DNA of 64,000 nucleotides from Thermoguttaceae bacterium (GTDB lineage: Bacteria; Planctomycetota; Planctomycetia; Pirellulales; Thermoguttaceae), in assembly GCA_025060325.1 (NCBI GenBank), contig JANXBW010000002.1, positions 1 to 64,000 of the forward strand. Direction: 5' to 3'. Shown in pieces: positions 38,930 to 48,412 of this stretch; the first letter of the stretch is position 1, and each line of letters opens with the position of its first letter. The notes below the pieces were generated by a model that was given only the letters and a program-made list of their open reading frames with translations, was not told where the DNA came from and ran no database searches. Made by a program: the position numbers and the translations under genes.

Positions 38930-40417
38930 CTATTCGACCGACACCGAAGTCTGGCGGCCCGGCAGCGACGACAGCTTACCCGGCCGATTAGGCGTAGGCA
39001 TGGGTGCCCCCACGCGCTTTCGCCAGGCCAGAAGCTCCGCGTGCAGATCCGCCACTTTTTCCGGCAACTTTGCCGCAAGATTCTCCCGTTCTCCCACATC
39101 CTCCGCAAGATTGTACAGTTCCAGTCGCCCATCCTCGAAAAACTCCATCAGCTTCCATGGGCCTTTACGGATTACGCCGACCGGAGTTGTACGCCAAGTA
39201 TTTTTCCCGGCGCCGAGATAGCCGGGAAAATGCCAAAAAAGGGCTCGCTCCGGCCAATCGCTGCGGCCCGGATCAACTAGGAGGGGCAGAATGTTAAGAC
39301 CGTCCAAAGGATAGTTGGGCGGTACTGGGACACCGGCCAACGCAATAAACGTCGGAAAGAAGTCCACGCTGTGTATCAGCTGATGACAAATCCTTCCTGC
39401 CGGGATAACACCTTTCCAGCGGAAAATAAACGGCACGCGAATGCCGCCTTCGTAGAGCATGCCTTTTCCGCCCCGCAACGGGGCATTGTCTGTAACGTCC
39501 CGGGCCGCGATACCCTCGCGACCGTAGCCACCCACGCCTCCGTTGTCACTTGTGAAAATAATGAGCGTCTTTTCCCCCAGACCAAGCTGATCAATCGTTT
39601 CTACGACGCGCCCAACACTTTCGTCCAAACTGGCGATCATGGCCGCGTAGACGGGATCGTAATGTCCCCCGACTGGCGCCTTGCCCCTAAAATGTTTCAC
39701 GAGCTCCTCTTTGGCATCGTAGGGAGAGTGTACAACGAAATGCGCAAGCACAAGAAAAAATGGGCTATTTCCGGCATGCCGACGAATAAACTGAATGGAC
39801 CTATCGGTGAGAAAGTCCGCAAGATAAGTTCCTGGTGGGTATTCCACCCGCGGTCTGGTGACAAAATCGAAGTGCTGCCCTGCCGAAACGATCGCCTCGT
39901 CAAATCCGCGAAAGTGGGGATGATAAGGCTCTTTGTCGCCCAGATGCCACTTCCCGAAGTAGCCCGTCCGATAGCCTCCTTCCTTCATGACCTGTCCTAA
40001 AGTTCGGCAGGTAAGCGGCAGCTCCGTGACATTGTCAACGGGACGAAGGGGCCGACTTTGCCAATTGAACCGATCGATACTTCCTACCGTGTACACTCCT
40101 GTGCGCGGGGTGTATTGGCCGGAAAAGATCGCCGCCCTCGTGGGCTGACAATTCGGGCCCGCCGTGTACCCTTGTGTAAACCTAACTCCCTCAGCCGCCA
40201 GACGGTCTATGTGCGGCGTTTCATAAAAGCCGCTGCCGTAGCAGCCAAGATCGGTGTATCCCAAATCGTCGCCGATGATGAGGACAACATTCGGGCGTTT
40301 AGGCCACTCTGGTTCTTGCGCCCATAACAAAGAAACCGCAAATGTCCACGCAAATAAGCCGGCAGTCAACATAGGAGCTATCCGCCTACGTAAAAGGGTT
40401 GCTCTTTCTTGTCCCAT
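38930..40417 (-). CDS. Secreted arylsulfatase
   Basis: 495 residues from ATG 40417, preceded by GGGAG. Signal peptide about 14-33 (MLTAGLFAWTFAVSLLWAQ). Sulfatase hallmarks: metal-binding NVVLIIGDDLGYTDLGCYG near 43-61, and the formylglycine signature NCQPTRAAIFSG with Cys90; the fourth position is Thr, where Ser is usual, but C-x-P-x-R is kept. Further motifs are TGYFGKWHLG, FTSDNGGVGGYG and the C-terminal LYNLAEDVGE. It would cleave sulfate esters in the periplasm or outside the cell, typical for planctomycetes living on sulfated polysaccharides. A maturation enzyme gene (anSME or FGE) is not in the window. Confidence 0.95.
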   Translation of the reverse strand: MGQERATLLRRRIAPMLTAGLFAWTFAVSLLWAQEPEWPKRPNVVLIIGDDLGYTDLGCYGSGFYETPHIDRLAAEGVRFTQGYTAGPNCQPTRAAIFSGQYTPRTGVYTVGSIDRFNWQSRPLRPVDNVTELPLTCRTLGQVMKEGGYRTGYFGKWHLGDKEPYHPHFRGFDEAIVSAGQHFDFVTRPRVEYPPGTYLADFLTDRSIQFIRRHAGNSPFFLVLAHFVVHSPYDAKEELVKHFRGKAPVGGHYDPVYAAMIASLDESVGRVVETIDQLGLGEKTLIIFTSDNGGVGGYGREGIAARDVTDNAPLRGGKGMLYEGGIRVPFIFRWKGVIPAGRICHQLIHSVDFFPTFIALAGVPVPPNYPLDGLNILPLLVDPGRSDWPERALFWHFPGYLGAGKNTWRTTPVGVIRKGPWKLMEFFEDGRLELYNLAEDVGERENLAAKLPEKVADLHAELLAWRKRVGAPMPTPNRPGKLSSLPGRQTSVSVE

Positions 40418-40724
40418 CGGCCATCTCCCTTCTTCCCTCCCGGAAGACATCCCTCAAAGCCTCGAGGAACACATAGCCCCGACTTGTTTAGCCCACCGGA
40501 CTGTCTGAATTTCGCTAATGTAGTTTCCGTCGACAGCTGCCTACCACCGGGCACTGGGGCGGCCTACCACCGCGCGGGGGGCCTTGCCGTCCTTTTCTGC
40601 AGTCAAGTAAACAAGGCCGGGATAACTCCCCGGGGAATAAACCCGGCGCCTCCCACCTCTGCCCAAACCGCGGAAATGCCGCCATATTGGTCCACGGCGC
40701 CCGCGAGAAATTACTTGTGGCGGC
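40418..40724. other. Gap between xseA and the sulfatase
   Basis: 307 bases. The expected small partner gene xseB was looked for and not found. No other feature seen. Confidence 0.4.
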
Positions 40725-41969
40725 TCAACTCCTTTCGTCAATAACCGCTTCAACCCGGCTCAGGACCGACCCTCGTTCCAGATGTGTTTCAAGGAGCGAT
40801 CCCATCTTTGCTTCGGCGGCATCCCGAAGGATGGTCCGCTGGGGTAAAAGATAGGTTAAACTGTATCCTCTTGCGAGCACCGCTAGCGGGCTTAGGCTTT
40901 CCAGCCGCGCCCCGAGCTGAGCCAAACGACTCTTCGACCGCTCAAGAACAAGTCCCATCGCCCGCTGGATTCGCAATGCCATTTCGTCAACGTAGCGGCT
41001 CCGTTCGTAAATCCAATCTTTCGGGCGGCGAAACACCGGGGAACGAGTAGCAAGCTGCCATCGAAGTCGTGCCTGGCGGAGCCGTTCCCGAATTGCGGCT
41101 TGCATCCGCCTCGCCACTTGTCCCAATTGAGCAACAAGCTCGGTCCGGTCAACGCTAATTCGCTCTGCCGCTTCACTAGGAGTAAGCGCCCGCACGTCGG
41201 CCACCAGGTCACACAGCGTGAGATCCACTTCGTGGCCGATAGCAGAAACAACTGGCAACTCCGAGCTGGCCACGGCGCGAACCACCTCTTCTTCGTTAAA
41301 AGCCCAGAGGTCTTCGGCACTTCCACCGCCCCGCGCAAGCACCAAGCAGTCGTAGCCCCGAGCCACCTGATTAGCCAGTCGGATAGCAGCGGCAATTTCG
41401 GTGGCTGCCCCCTCCCCTTGTACCCGAGTGGGAACAACCAGCACGAAGCCTCCGGGCCAACGTCGCGCCAGGATTTGCAGAAAGTCATGGATCGCTGCTC
41501 CCACCGGGCTTGTGACTAGCACTACCCGCCGAACAAACCGCGGCAATGGCCGTTTGCGTTCCCGGTCGAACAGCCCCTCTTTGGCAAGCCTCTCATACAG
41601 TTGACGAAACGCAAGTTCCCACGTGCCAATTCCTCGCGGCTCGATATGGTAGATAACTAGCTCATATTTACCCTGAGGTGGATAAATGTCCAAGTAGCCG
41701 AAACAAATAACCTCCAGACCGTCACGCAGTTCAAACTTCAGGCTGGAAGCAATCGAGCGCCACAGCACAGCCGAGAGCTGGGCCTCTTCGTCCTTAAGCG
41801 TTAAGTACACGTGGCCGGAGCGTGGGCGAGACAAATTCGATATTTCCCCGACTACCCACACTGCCGGAAAAGTTTGCCCCACCACTTCGCGTAGCTCTGC
41901 CGTCAACTCGCTGACCGTGTAAACCTTTAATTGCAAACCCAAAAGGGGACGAGAAGTTTCCGCAACCAC
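40725..41969 (-). CDS. xseA: Exodeoxyribonuclease VII large subunit
   Basis: 414 residues starting at GTG 41969, with GAGGGTGG upstream. The N-terminal OB-fold (about 13-110) has VWVVGEISNLSRPRSGHVYLTLKD, the family signature. The catalytic core contains VVLVTSPVGAAIHDFLQIL, VLARGGGSAEDLWAFN and SAIGHEVDLTLCDLVAD, then a coiled-coil region and a C-terminal RGYSLTY motif. It degrades single-stranded DNA as a complex with XseB. The tail is slightly shorter than E. coli XseA (456). No xseB is adjacent, though the two are often linked elsewhere. Confidence 0.96.
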   Translation of the reverse strand: MVAETSRPLLGLQLKVYTVSELTAELREVVGQTFPAVWVVGEISNLSRPRSGHVYLTLKDEEAQLSAVLWRSIASSLKFELRDGLEVICFGYLDIYPPQGKYELVIYHIEPRGIGTWELAFRQLYERLAKEGLFDRERKRPLPRFVRRVVLVTSPVGAAIHDFLQILARRWPGGFVLVVPTRVQGEGAATEIAAAIRLANQVARGYDCLVLARGGGSAEDLWAFNEEEVVRAVASSELPVVSAIGHEVDLTLCDLVADVRALTPSEAAERISVDRTELVAQLGQVARRMQAAIRERLRQARLRWQLATRSPVFRRPKDWIYERSRYVDEMALRIQRAMGLVLERSKSRLAQLGARLESLSPLAVLARGYSLTYLLPQRTILRDAAEAKMGSLLETHLERGSVLSRVEAVIDERS

Positions 41970-42457
41970 TGAGCCACCCTCTTTTGTGCTGAAAGCTAGT
42001 AGGCCACCTTTCGTGACATGCAGAGTAAGTCCTCGTTAAAGGAAGCTGGCGCGCGTCAGTTTGATACCGTTGGCCGGTTGCGTCGCTTGTCCTGTTCGGT
42101 AAGAGGGCTGCTTATCGACCTAGGTCATCGCCCTAATGTTCGTTCACCATCCCTTAGAGAGGCAGATGGTGGGGCCAACCCGCTGGTAGCAGCTCTGTCG
42201 CTATGAACGGATTCTCTCATCAGGATAATCCGCGAGCCGGGGGTTTATCCCGGCATCGCTTCTCGCGTGAGAGAACTTGCACTATTCTATGGACCTCTGC
42301 ACGAAGCAACGGTGCCTGGCAAAGGCTTAAGCTTCGAAACTTCGCGCACTTTCTGCAGAACCGTGCCCCCCGAGGGAACATTTTCGGGGCTTCGGCCAAG
42401 CATGTCACCACCCAGCAGGCAACCTCATGCCAGGAGGTATTAAAGAGGAGGCAAGTG
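41970..42457. other. Divergent gap, no gene seen
   Basis: 488 bases between the leftward xseA and the rightward nitroreductase. The nitroreductase frame is open upstream to 42203 but that part has no site. An AAGAGGAGG ribosome-binding site ends the gap. Confidence 0.4.
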
Positions 42458-42991
42458 ATGGAGCTTTTGGAAGGCATCCGTACTCGACGGAGTATCCGCA
42501 AGTTCGACCCGCGACCAGTGCCCTCGCAGCTTATCCGAACGATGTTGGAAGCGGCCATGTACGCGCCAAGCGCGCGGAATGCCCAGCCATGGCACTTTGT
42601 GATCATTGATGATCGTCAAACACTGGCGGCCTACGGCCAAAAGCACCCTAACGCGGAGATGGCAAGAGAAGCACCTCTAGGCATTTTGGTATGCGGGGAC
42701 CTCCGGCTAGAACTTTCCCCAGGGTATTGGCCGGTCGACTGTGCGGCGGCGGTACAGAATTTACTTTTAGCGGCCCACGGTTTGGGCCTGGGTGCGGTGT
42801 GGACAGGCGTATATCCCCGAGAAGATCGGATGAATACCCTCCGGCAGATGTGCCAGCTGCCGCGGGAGGTTATGCCCCACAGTTTGGTGCTTGTCGGCTA
42901 CCCCGGCGAGTCACCGCCTATTCCGGATCGATTTCGCGAGGACAGGGTCCACCATCAGCGATTTGGCCAGCCATACCGATTTGGGGCCTAA
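42458..42991 (+). CDS. Nitroreductase-family flavoprotein
   Basis: 177 residues from ATG 42458, directly behind AAGAGGAGG. FMN-binding motifs: TRRSIRKFDPRPV near the N-terminus, MLEAAMYAPSARNAQPWHFVII near 30-52, and LLAAHGLGLGAVWTGVYPRE near 107-126. Length and order fit small nitroreductases (Pfam PF00881). It uses NAD(P)H to reduce nitro compounds, quinones or flavins in the cytoplasm. The physiological substrate is not evident and no neighbour helps. Confidence 0.94.
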   Translation: MELLEGIRTRRSIRKFDPRPVPSQLIRTMLEAAMYAPSARNAQPWHFVIIDDRQTLAAYGQKHPNAEMAREAPLGILVCGDLRLELSPGYWPVDCAAAVQNLLLAAHGLGLGAVWTGVYPREDRMNTLRQMCQLPREVMPHSLVLVGYPGESPPIPDRFREDRVHHQRFGQPYRFGA

Positions 42992-43522
42992 CCCGAGTGC
43001 ATTCCAGTCGGTGAGCCACTGGCTGGAACTGCCACACTCTTGGCGTTAGCCGGGTTTTCCTTGGCAAACCGCACAGATCGGCAATCTAGCTTCCCCAGGG
43101 ATGATCAGCAGGCAGTACGATAAGCCCCGCATGGAGGTTCCGATTAGCACAGCCCCTTTCGGAAAATCCGGCAAAGATAGGCCGACTAGAGGAGTTGGAG
43201 GAAATGCGTTCGGGTTTGCCGCCGAACTGGATTCGCGGTCGGTGCCCGCAGCCGCGGTGACAGACCCGACAGAATCGGGGAAAAAATTAGAACAGCGGTT
43301 ATAATCTACCGCACAAGAAGACTTTCCCTCCCACACGGGGCCGGATAAAGTGCGCGGGCCGGTCCCGAACCATACGAAAATCAGACCAATCCTGAGAAAC
43401 ATAATTGCTTCGCTGATGATATCTCCCCTCAGGCAGCGAGCTTGCTAAGGTTCACCTGGAGTAGCCGCTGCTTGAGCCCGGGCGCTCGGAGGCGCTACCG
43501 GAAACCCCAAGGAGCTAGCTTC
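42992..43522. other. Gap, no gene seen
   Basis: 531 bases between two rightward genes, ending in AAGGAG nine bases before the kinase ATG. No RNA gene or convincing hairpin recognised. Confidence 0.4.
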
Positions 43523-44656
43523 ATGTCTGGGACGACTTACCTTGCCACGACGGCCACCCTGAGTTCCGTCACGCTTACCTTAGGAGGCCACCCACACGAA
43601 AGACCCGTCGCCAAGCTTGTCGAGCAATATCAAGCCATTCTTAAGGAGGAGCGGCTCAGCTGGACGGTCCATCATCGGCTTATTAGACGGCTTGGTTCTG
43701 GCGGCCAAGGTGTGGTTTATCTCAGCGAGCGCCGGGGCACCGATCACTTCACTCTGCCCGTCGCGCTAAAAATCTTCTCCCCTGAGAAGTATGACAGCGA
43801 CTCGGCCTATGAAGAGGCCATGGGGCGAATCGCCCAGATTGCCGCTCGGGTGGCACAAATTGGGCAAGATAATTTGATAGACGTCCACAACTGGATTGAG
43901 CGGTATCGCATCCGCATCATGGAAATGGAGTATGTGGACGGATATGATCTAGCCCGGCTGCTGACCAATAGCATGCTGGAACGTGTCCGCGAGCGAGTCA
44001 GTCAGCAGCGGTGGTGGTACATCAACGAGGTGGTGGCAACCGCTGGGCCGGAACAACCAAGACTTAAGCCGGGAATTGCGATCGCGATTATCCGGGAGTG
44101 CCTAGCAGCACTCTTGGCCCTCCACCGCAAAAAGATTATCCACGGGGACTTAAAGCCCTCCAATATCATGCTAAAAAGAACGGGCAACGCCAAAATAATC
44201 GACATCGGCTCGGCATTTTGCTCTGACGAGCCGCCCCGACCGCGGGCTTGTACGCCTCAGTATGCTGCGCCGGAGGTGTTAGAGGAAAAACCAAGTACCT
44301 TTACGTCCGATCTTTGCAGCCTGGGCTACGTGCTAGTGGAAATGCTCTCGGGACGTCGCCTATTTAACAACATTCGCGATCGCGATCAGCTCATCCAGGC
44401 CAAGTATTTCCTCCCGCAGCAGCTTGAACACATCTTGCCGGCCGATGTCGCTAGCAGTCGGCACCTCATGACTTTCTGCAAACGCCTCATCGCTCCGGAT
44501 CCTGCCAAGCGTTTTCAAAGTGCCGAGGAAGCAGAAGTTGGTCCCGACGGGGCCGCCAATTTCCACCGGGAATTGGTCAAAGGTAACCTTGCGAGCGAAT
44601 ACACAAACGATATCCGCTATTGGTTGCAGGAGCTGAGCGAGGACGAGCCTTCCTGA
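43523..44656 (+). CDS. Hanks-type serine/threonine protein kinase, probably active
   Basis: 377 residues from ATG 43523. All catalytic residues are visible: glycine loop GSGGQGVVY at 58-66, Lys83 in VALKIF, catalytic Asp209 in HGDLKPSN, metal ligand Asn214, DIG in place of DFG at 227-229, and APE at 249-251. HGD instead of HRD is common in bacterial kinases that are not activated through an RD arginine. An insert of roughly 35 residues sits between the hinge region and the catalytic loop (about 148-183). There is no transmembrane helix, so it is cytoplasmic. In contrast to the pseudokinase at 11.6-14.3 kb this one should phosphorylate. The FHA gene 4 kb on could be a reader. Confidence 0.92.
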   Translation: MSGTTYLATTATLSSVTLTLGGHPHERPVAKLVEQYQAILKEERLSWTVHHRLIRRLGSGGQGVVYLSERRGTDHFTLPVALKIFSPEKYDSDSAYEEAMGRIAQIAARVAQIGQDNLIDVHNWIERYRIRIMEMEYVDGYDLARLLTNSMLERVRERVSQQRWWYINEVVATAGPEQPRLKPGIAIAIIRECLAALLALHRKKIIHGDLKPSNIMLKRTGNAKIIDIGSAFCSDEPPRPRACTPQYAAPEVLEEKPSTFTSDLCSLGYVLVEMLSGRRLFNNIRDRDQLIQAKYFLPQQLEHILPADVASSRHLMTFCKRLIAPDPAKRFQSAEEAEVGPDGAANFHRELVKGNLASEYTNDIRYWLQELSEDEPS

Positions 44657-44827
44657 ACGAATGGCCACCAGCCCGCATTTTAACCGGCGTGGTCGTTTAG
44701 AAGCTCCCCGGGAACGAAGACGTTAGCTCATGGCTTAGGGGATAGCTGCCCCTGCAGGCGAGCGGAGCGCTATTTTTCCGGGACTTCGTGGCAAGTTTCT
44801 TTCTTCCGCCAATGAGCGGCTTGTCGA

Positions 44828-46105
44828 TTAAGGTCCAATAGGCACGTTAGCAACCAGGGCGTTGTCCACACCGGCGACAGCCCGCCATAACGCAGCGGCC
44901 TCAGGGGTGATGCGGCCAGGATTTCCGTCGGGTGAGATGATCGCCCACGCAAACTCTGGCCAGGCAAGGGATATTCTTTGGCCCGACGGTCCAGCAGTAG
45001 GTTGTTGACCGGCGATGATCGTCTTCCCATTAAGTGCCGCGCTTTGCACGTGGAGCACGCCATCGCTCAAGAGGAAGGTCAATGAAAAGTCATCAATCGG
45101 GACCATTGCCCGCCCAATCCCTAAATCAGCCAGCTTCGCACGAAATGCTTCACAAAACCGGTGGAGAATTTCAGCTCTTATCGCTCCGCTGACAAGTTTG
45201 ACACTACCAGTCACTTCGGTCCATTTGCCGTTTCGGGATAAAGCCTTGTGGACAATAAACTCACCTTGTCCACAAGCAAGTTCCGCATAGGTCCCTGCCA
45301 AGACCTTCTCTAGATTTGCGAAGCGATACACGCCGCAAACCTCGGTTCGTTCGTTGCCACTGTCTAAGACCTGCCAGACGTATCCCTGAAAAATCGCGTC
45401 ATCCCCAGCCAAACGAAAGCTCGGCAACCACTCCCCAATAACTTTCACCGGGATGCCAGCGTCTCCAGTATGAAAACCCCAGGCTTTCGGCCCTCGCGAT
45501 TGCCGGGTCTGCACAAAACGTATTTCAAGCGGCTGCGTTGATGTATTGCGGTCCTTCCAAAGCCGGATAATGCCACGAAGCTCTGGCTGGATAAGCTCCA
45601 CCTCGCACACTGCGCTGACAAAATCCTCGGAGGTATGCGGACAGGTGATGCTGACTTTGTTTATGCTTAGCCGAAGCGACGCTTGGGAAGCCCCTAGCTG
45701 GGTTAACGAGTAGATCACATCCCTGGCGAGGTCCCCGCACCGAGCAGGTTCCCCAAGACGGAGCGAAGCATGCTCCGCCCAGGCCTCAAATTGAAACAAG
45801 TCGCCTTTTCGCTTCCGTGTCCAAGAAACGTCACGAAGGGTGCAGACCGCCTCCGTCTCAGCCGGCTTGCCTAGTGTCAACAGGCAGAAGTGACCGACCC
45901 CCGGACGAGGGTAAGATAACCGCTGGATGAATGCAGGTTCCCCGACGATCGCCGTAATCTGTTGCTCCAAAAGTTTACGGGCTATCGGACTACGAATCCA
46001 CAAGGCTTTGCCAACTATGATGAGGGCTGGAACAAGCCCCAGTCCAATGACAAGAACAATACGGCACAAGCACCAAACTTTTCGCCAAGCCAGGCTCATC
46101 GCCAC
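44828..46105 (-). CDS. Hypothetical protein with N-terminal membrane anchor
   Basis: 425 residues. One hydrophobic helix near 14-33 (CRIVLVIGLGLVPALIIVG) is followed by a soluble, beta-rich domain without cysteine or histidine clusters that I recognise. Phrases such as LLEQQITAIVG near the anchor and long alternations of strands are reminiscent of AsmA-like membrane-anchored proteins, but I cannot support the family. It begins 57 bases downstream of aroC on the same strand and may be co-transcribed with it. I infer an inner-membrane-anchored periplasmic protein of unknown role. Confidence 0.7.
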   Translation of the reverse strand: MAMSLAWRKVWCLCRIVLVIGLGLVPALIIVGKALWIRSPIARKLLEQQITAIVGEPAFIQRLSYPRPGVGHFCLLTLGKPAETEAVCTLRDVSWTRKRKGDLFQFEAWAEHASLRLGEPARCGDLARDVIYSLTQLGASQASLRLSINKVSITCPHTSEDFVSAVCEVELIQPELRGIIRLWKDRNTSTQPLEIRFVQTRQSRGPKAWGFHTGDAGIPVKVIGEWLPSFRLAGDDAIFQGYVWQVLDSGNERTEVCGVYRFANLEKVLAGTYAELACGQGEFIVHKALSRNGKWTEVTGSVKLVSGAIRAEILHRFCEAFRAKLADLGIGRAMVPIDDFSLTFLLSDGVLHVQSAALNGKTIIAGQQPTAGPSGQRISLAWPEFAWAIISPDGNPGRITPEAAALWRAVAGVDNALVANVPIGP

Positions 46106-46161
46106 ATCCTTGCGGCTATTACAGCAGCCATCCTACTGGTGGCTAAGCTAACGACGTAAAC

Positions 46162-47367
46162 TTAGCTACCCTGTTGACAGGAGCTTTTCTGCGCCTCCTC
46201 TGCCCGGCGTTTGCGGCTTTCCAGCCGGTTTCTTGCAAGTTGGTAGAACAGTTCCACGCGGGCAGTAAGCTCATCGATATGGTCGCCGCCAAATTTTTCC
46301 ATAACAGCCCGAGCAATTTCGAAAGCCACCACATTCTCCACAATCACGCTGCAGGCGGCGATAGCGCAGACGTCGCTCCGTTCGTAGTCGGCCTTATCTG
46401 GCTGGAGCGTGTCCAAATTCACCGACGGCAAGGGGCGGGCAAGAGTAGAGATTGGTTTCATAGCAGCCCGAACGATGATCGGCTGCCCGTTGCTCATGCC
46501 AGCCTCCAAGCCCCCGGCGTTGTTACTGGCCCGGAGGAACCCCAAGCTGCGGCCGGAAATCTGGTCCGGGTTAAACCCAATTGGGTCGTGCACGCTGGAC
46601 CCACGCCGAACCGCCGCCTCGAAGCCCAACCCGATCTCTACCCCTTTTATCGCCTGCACCGACATAACTGCCCGGGCCAACCGCCCATCGAGTTTTCGAT
46701 CCCATTGGGTATGGCTACCGAGGCCAAAAGGCACGTTCTCCGCCCGGACCTCAACGATGCCGCCGAGAGTGTCACCGGCGCGTTGGCACTCAGCGATCAT
46801 CTGGGCCACCTCTTCGTCTCGGTCCGGCTGCAGGCTGTAAATTTTGCTTAAGTCGCGGAGCTTTCGCAGCTCATCAAGCTGGGTGTGAGGCACAGGCAGG
46901 CGGATCGGCCCCACACCCACCACGTACCCGAGGACAGAAACTCCAATGTGCGCTAGCAACTGCTTGGCCAACGCCCCTGCTGCCACCCTGCCGACTGTTT
47001 CCCGGGCACTTGCCCGCTCAAGTACCCCCCGGATCGATCCAAGAAATTTGATCGCTCCGGCCAAATCCCCATGCCCCGGTCGCGGGGCGGATAAATCATC
47101 AAGTTTGTCGATTCTGTAATCTTTGTTGGCCACCCAGAGTGCTACAGGGCTTCCGATGGTTACACCTCGCCACAGTCCGGTGAGAATTTCCACCTGATCG
47201 CTCTCAAGACGCTGTCTCCCACCCCGACCGATTCCACCTTGCCGGCGGCGCAGTTCCGCATTGATGGCCTCGGTATCGACCTGGATGCCGGCCGGCAGCC
47301 CTTCCACAAGCGCAAGAATCCCTTTTCCGTGCGATTCACCCGCGGTGCGATAGCTCAGACTTGCCAT
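46162..47367 (-). CDS. aroC: Chorismate synthase
   Basis: Last step of the shikimate pathway, EPSP to chorismate, with reduced FMN. 401 residues. Signatures: TAGESHGKG near residue 8, then GRGGRQRLESDQVEI, PRPGHGDLAGAIKF, RASARETVGRVAAGALAK, and DRKLDGRLARAVMSVQAIKGVE. The length is at the longer end of the family owing to a charged C-terminal tail (ESRKRRAEEAQKSSC). The downstream hypothetical membrane-anchored gene may share its transcript. No other aro gene is in the window. Confidence 0.97.
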   Translation of the reverse strand: MASLSYRTAGESHGKGILALVEGLPAGIQVDTEAINAELRRRQGGIGRGGRQRLESDQVEILTGLWRGVTIGSPVALWVANKDYRIDKLDDLSAPRPGHGDLAGAIKFLGSIRGVLERASARETVGRVAAGALAKQLLAHIGVSVLGYVVGVGPIRLPVPHTQLDELRKLRDLSKIYSLQPDRDEEVAQMIAECQRAGDTLGGIVEVRAENVPFGLGSHTQWDRKLDGRLARAVMSVQAIKGVEIGLGFEAAVRRGSSVHDPIGFNPDQISGRSLGFLRASNNAGGLEAGMSNGQPIIVRAAMKPISTLARPLPSVNLDTLQPDKADYERSDVCAIAACSVIVENVVAFEIARAVMEKFGGDHIDELTARVELFYQLARNRLESRKRRAEEAQKSSCQQGS

Positions 47368-48412
47368 TGAGGCCCCGCCGCCTAAAAGTCAACCAACGAC
47401 CAAAAGATTCGTTTATTCCCAAAAGATGGGGTAACTATTCCGGCGCCCCGCTCGCTGGGCCGAAATCCGCCCTGCAAAGCGCGACCGAGCCAAACCGCCA
47501 GTTGCCGCGATTCGCCCTGCAGACTCGACCCGAGCTGGCGAACGATCCCCCCTTCCTGACCCAACACCTCCTTGTTTGGGCAGTGTCAAGCTGGCCGAAT
47601 TGTTGCTCCCACAGTCGAAGCTGGCAATATCATCCCGCCGCGGAGCTCCTGGGCCGGTGGGAAGCCCGTTACCGGTGGGTAGGGTCTGGGTGCTTTGGCT
47701 CGAAGTACCTTCTCTCGGCGCCGGCCCGCGGGCTAAACAGTGCCAGTTGAAGAAGCAAAAAGACCACTCTACCCCTACGTCGGGACTCCCCTTTACCCTG
47801 AGTCTCACGTTTCGCAGCCCGGTGGACGTCGCAACTTGACGGGGAAAGCCAGACTCCTTGATCGGCGACAGCTAGGTGCCATCCGACGGATGGGGTGGGC
47901 AGGTGCCCAAATCGGGGAAGCAAGGCTGTTGGCTGCCATCCCTTTTTGCCCCTCAAAGGCGGGCTGATTATGGGCATCGACAACTTTGGGGGCAATTAGG
48001 GCAAAAGGCGCCCAATAGGACCCGGTCTAAGGAGAGGAGATTAAGTTCCGGCAAAGCGTGACTAACCCGGCTGCCAAGGCGCGAAAGGCACCCCGAGAAA
48101 GAGTGTGCCCGCGTTGATGGCCCGGCACTATCTGTTGGTTAGCCACCGTTAGCCGAAGGTTTATTTCGGTTTCGAATGCGTGTTCTCCAAAGGACAAAAG
48201 GAAAACGCGTCGCCGGGTGTTAAGATAAAGCAGGATTTGCTGACCTCGGCCAGTAGCCGGGATCTCGGCCTAGCTGACAAGCTTCCGGTGCTCCCAAGAC
48301 CGGCCAGGTGCGGTGGCTGGGAGCCGCGGTGGCTCCCCGGGGCTCTCTGAGGGGAAATCAGGTTGCACGCGTTGCGCGGTGGTTTACGCCCTTCGATAGG
48401 GGATGGTTGACG
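47368..48412. other. Divergent gap of about 1.05 kb, no gene seen
   Basis: Lies between the leftward aroC and the rightward FHA gene. Frames on both strands give Pro/Arg/Gly-rich products with no site or homology I recognise. No structured RNA signature noticed. Confidence 0.45.

Noticed and set aside
40541-40753. Small leftward frame after xseA, considered as xseB
   Set aside because: The product is basic and Gly/Arg/Pro-rich with no helical XseB pattern, and no ribosome-binding site precedes it.
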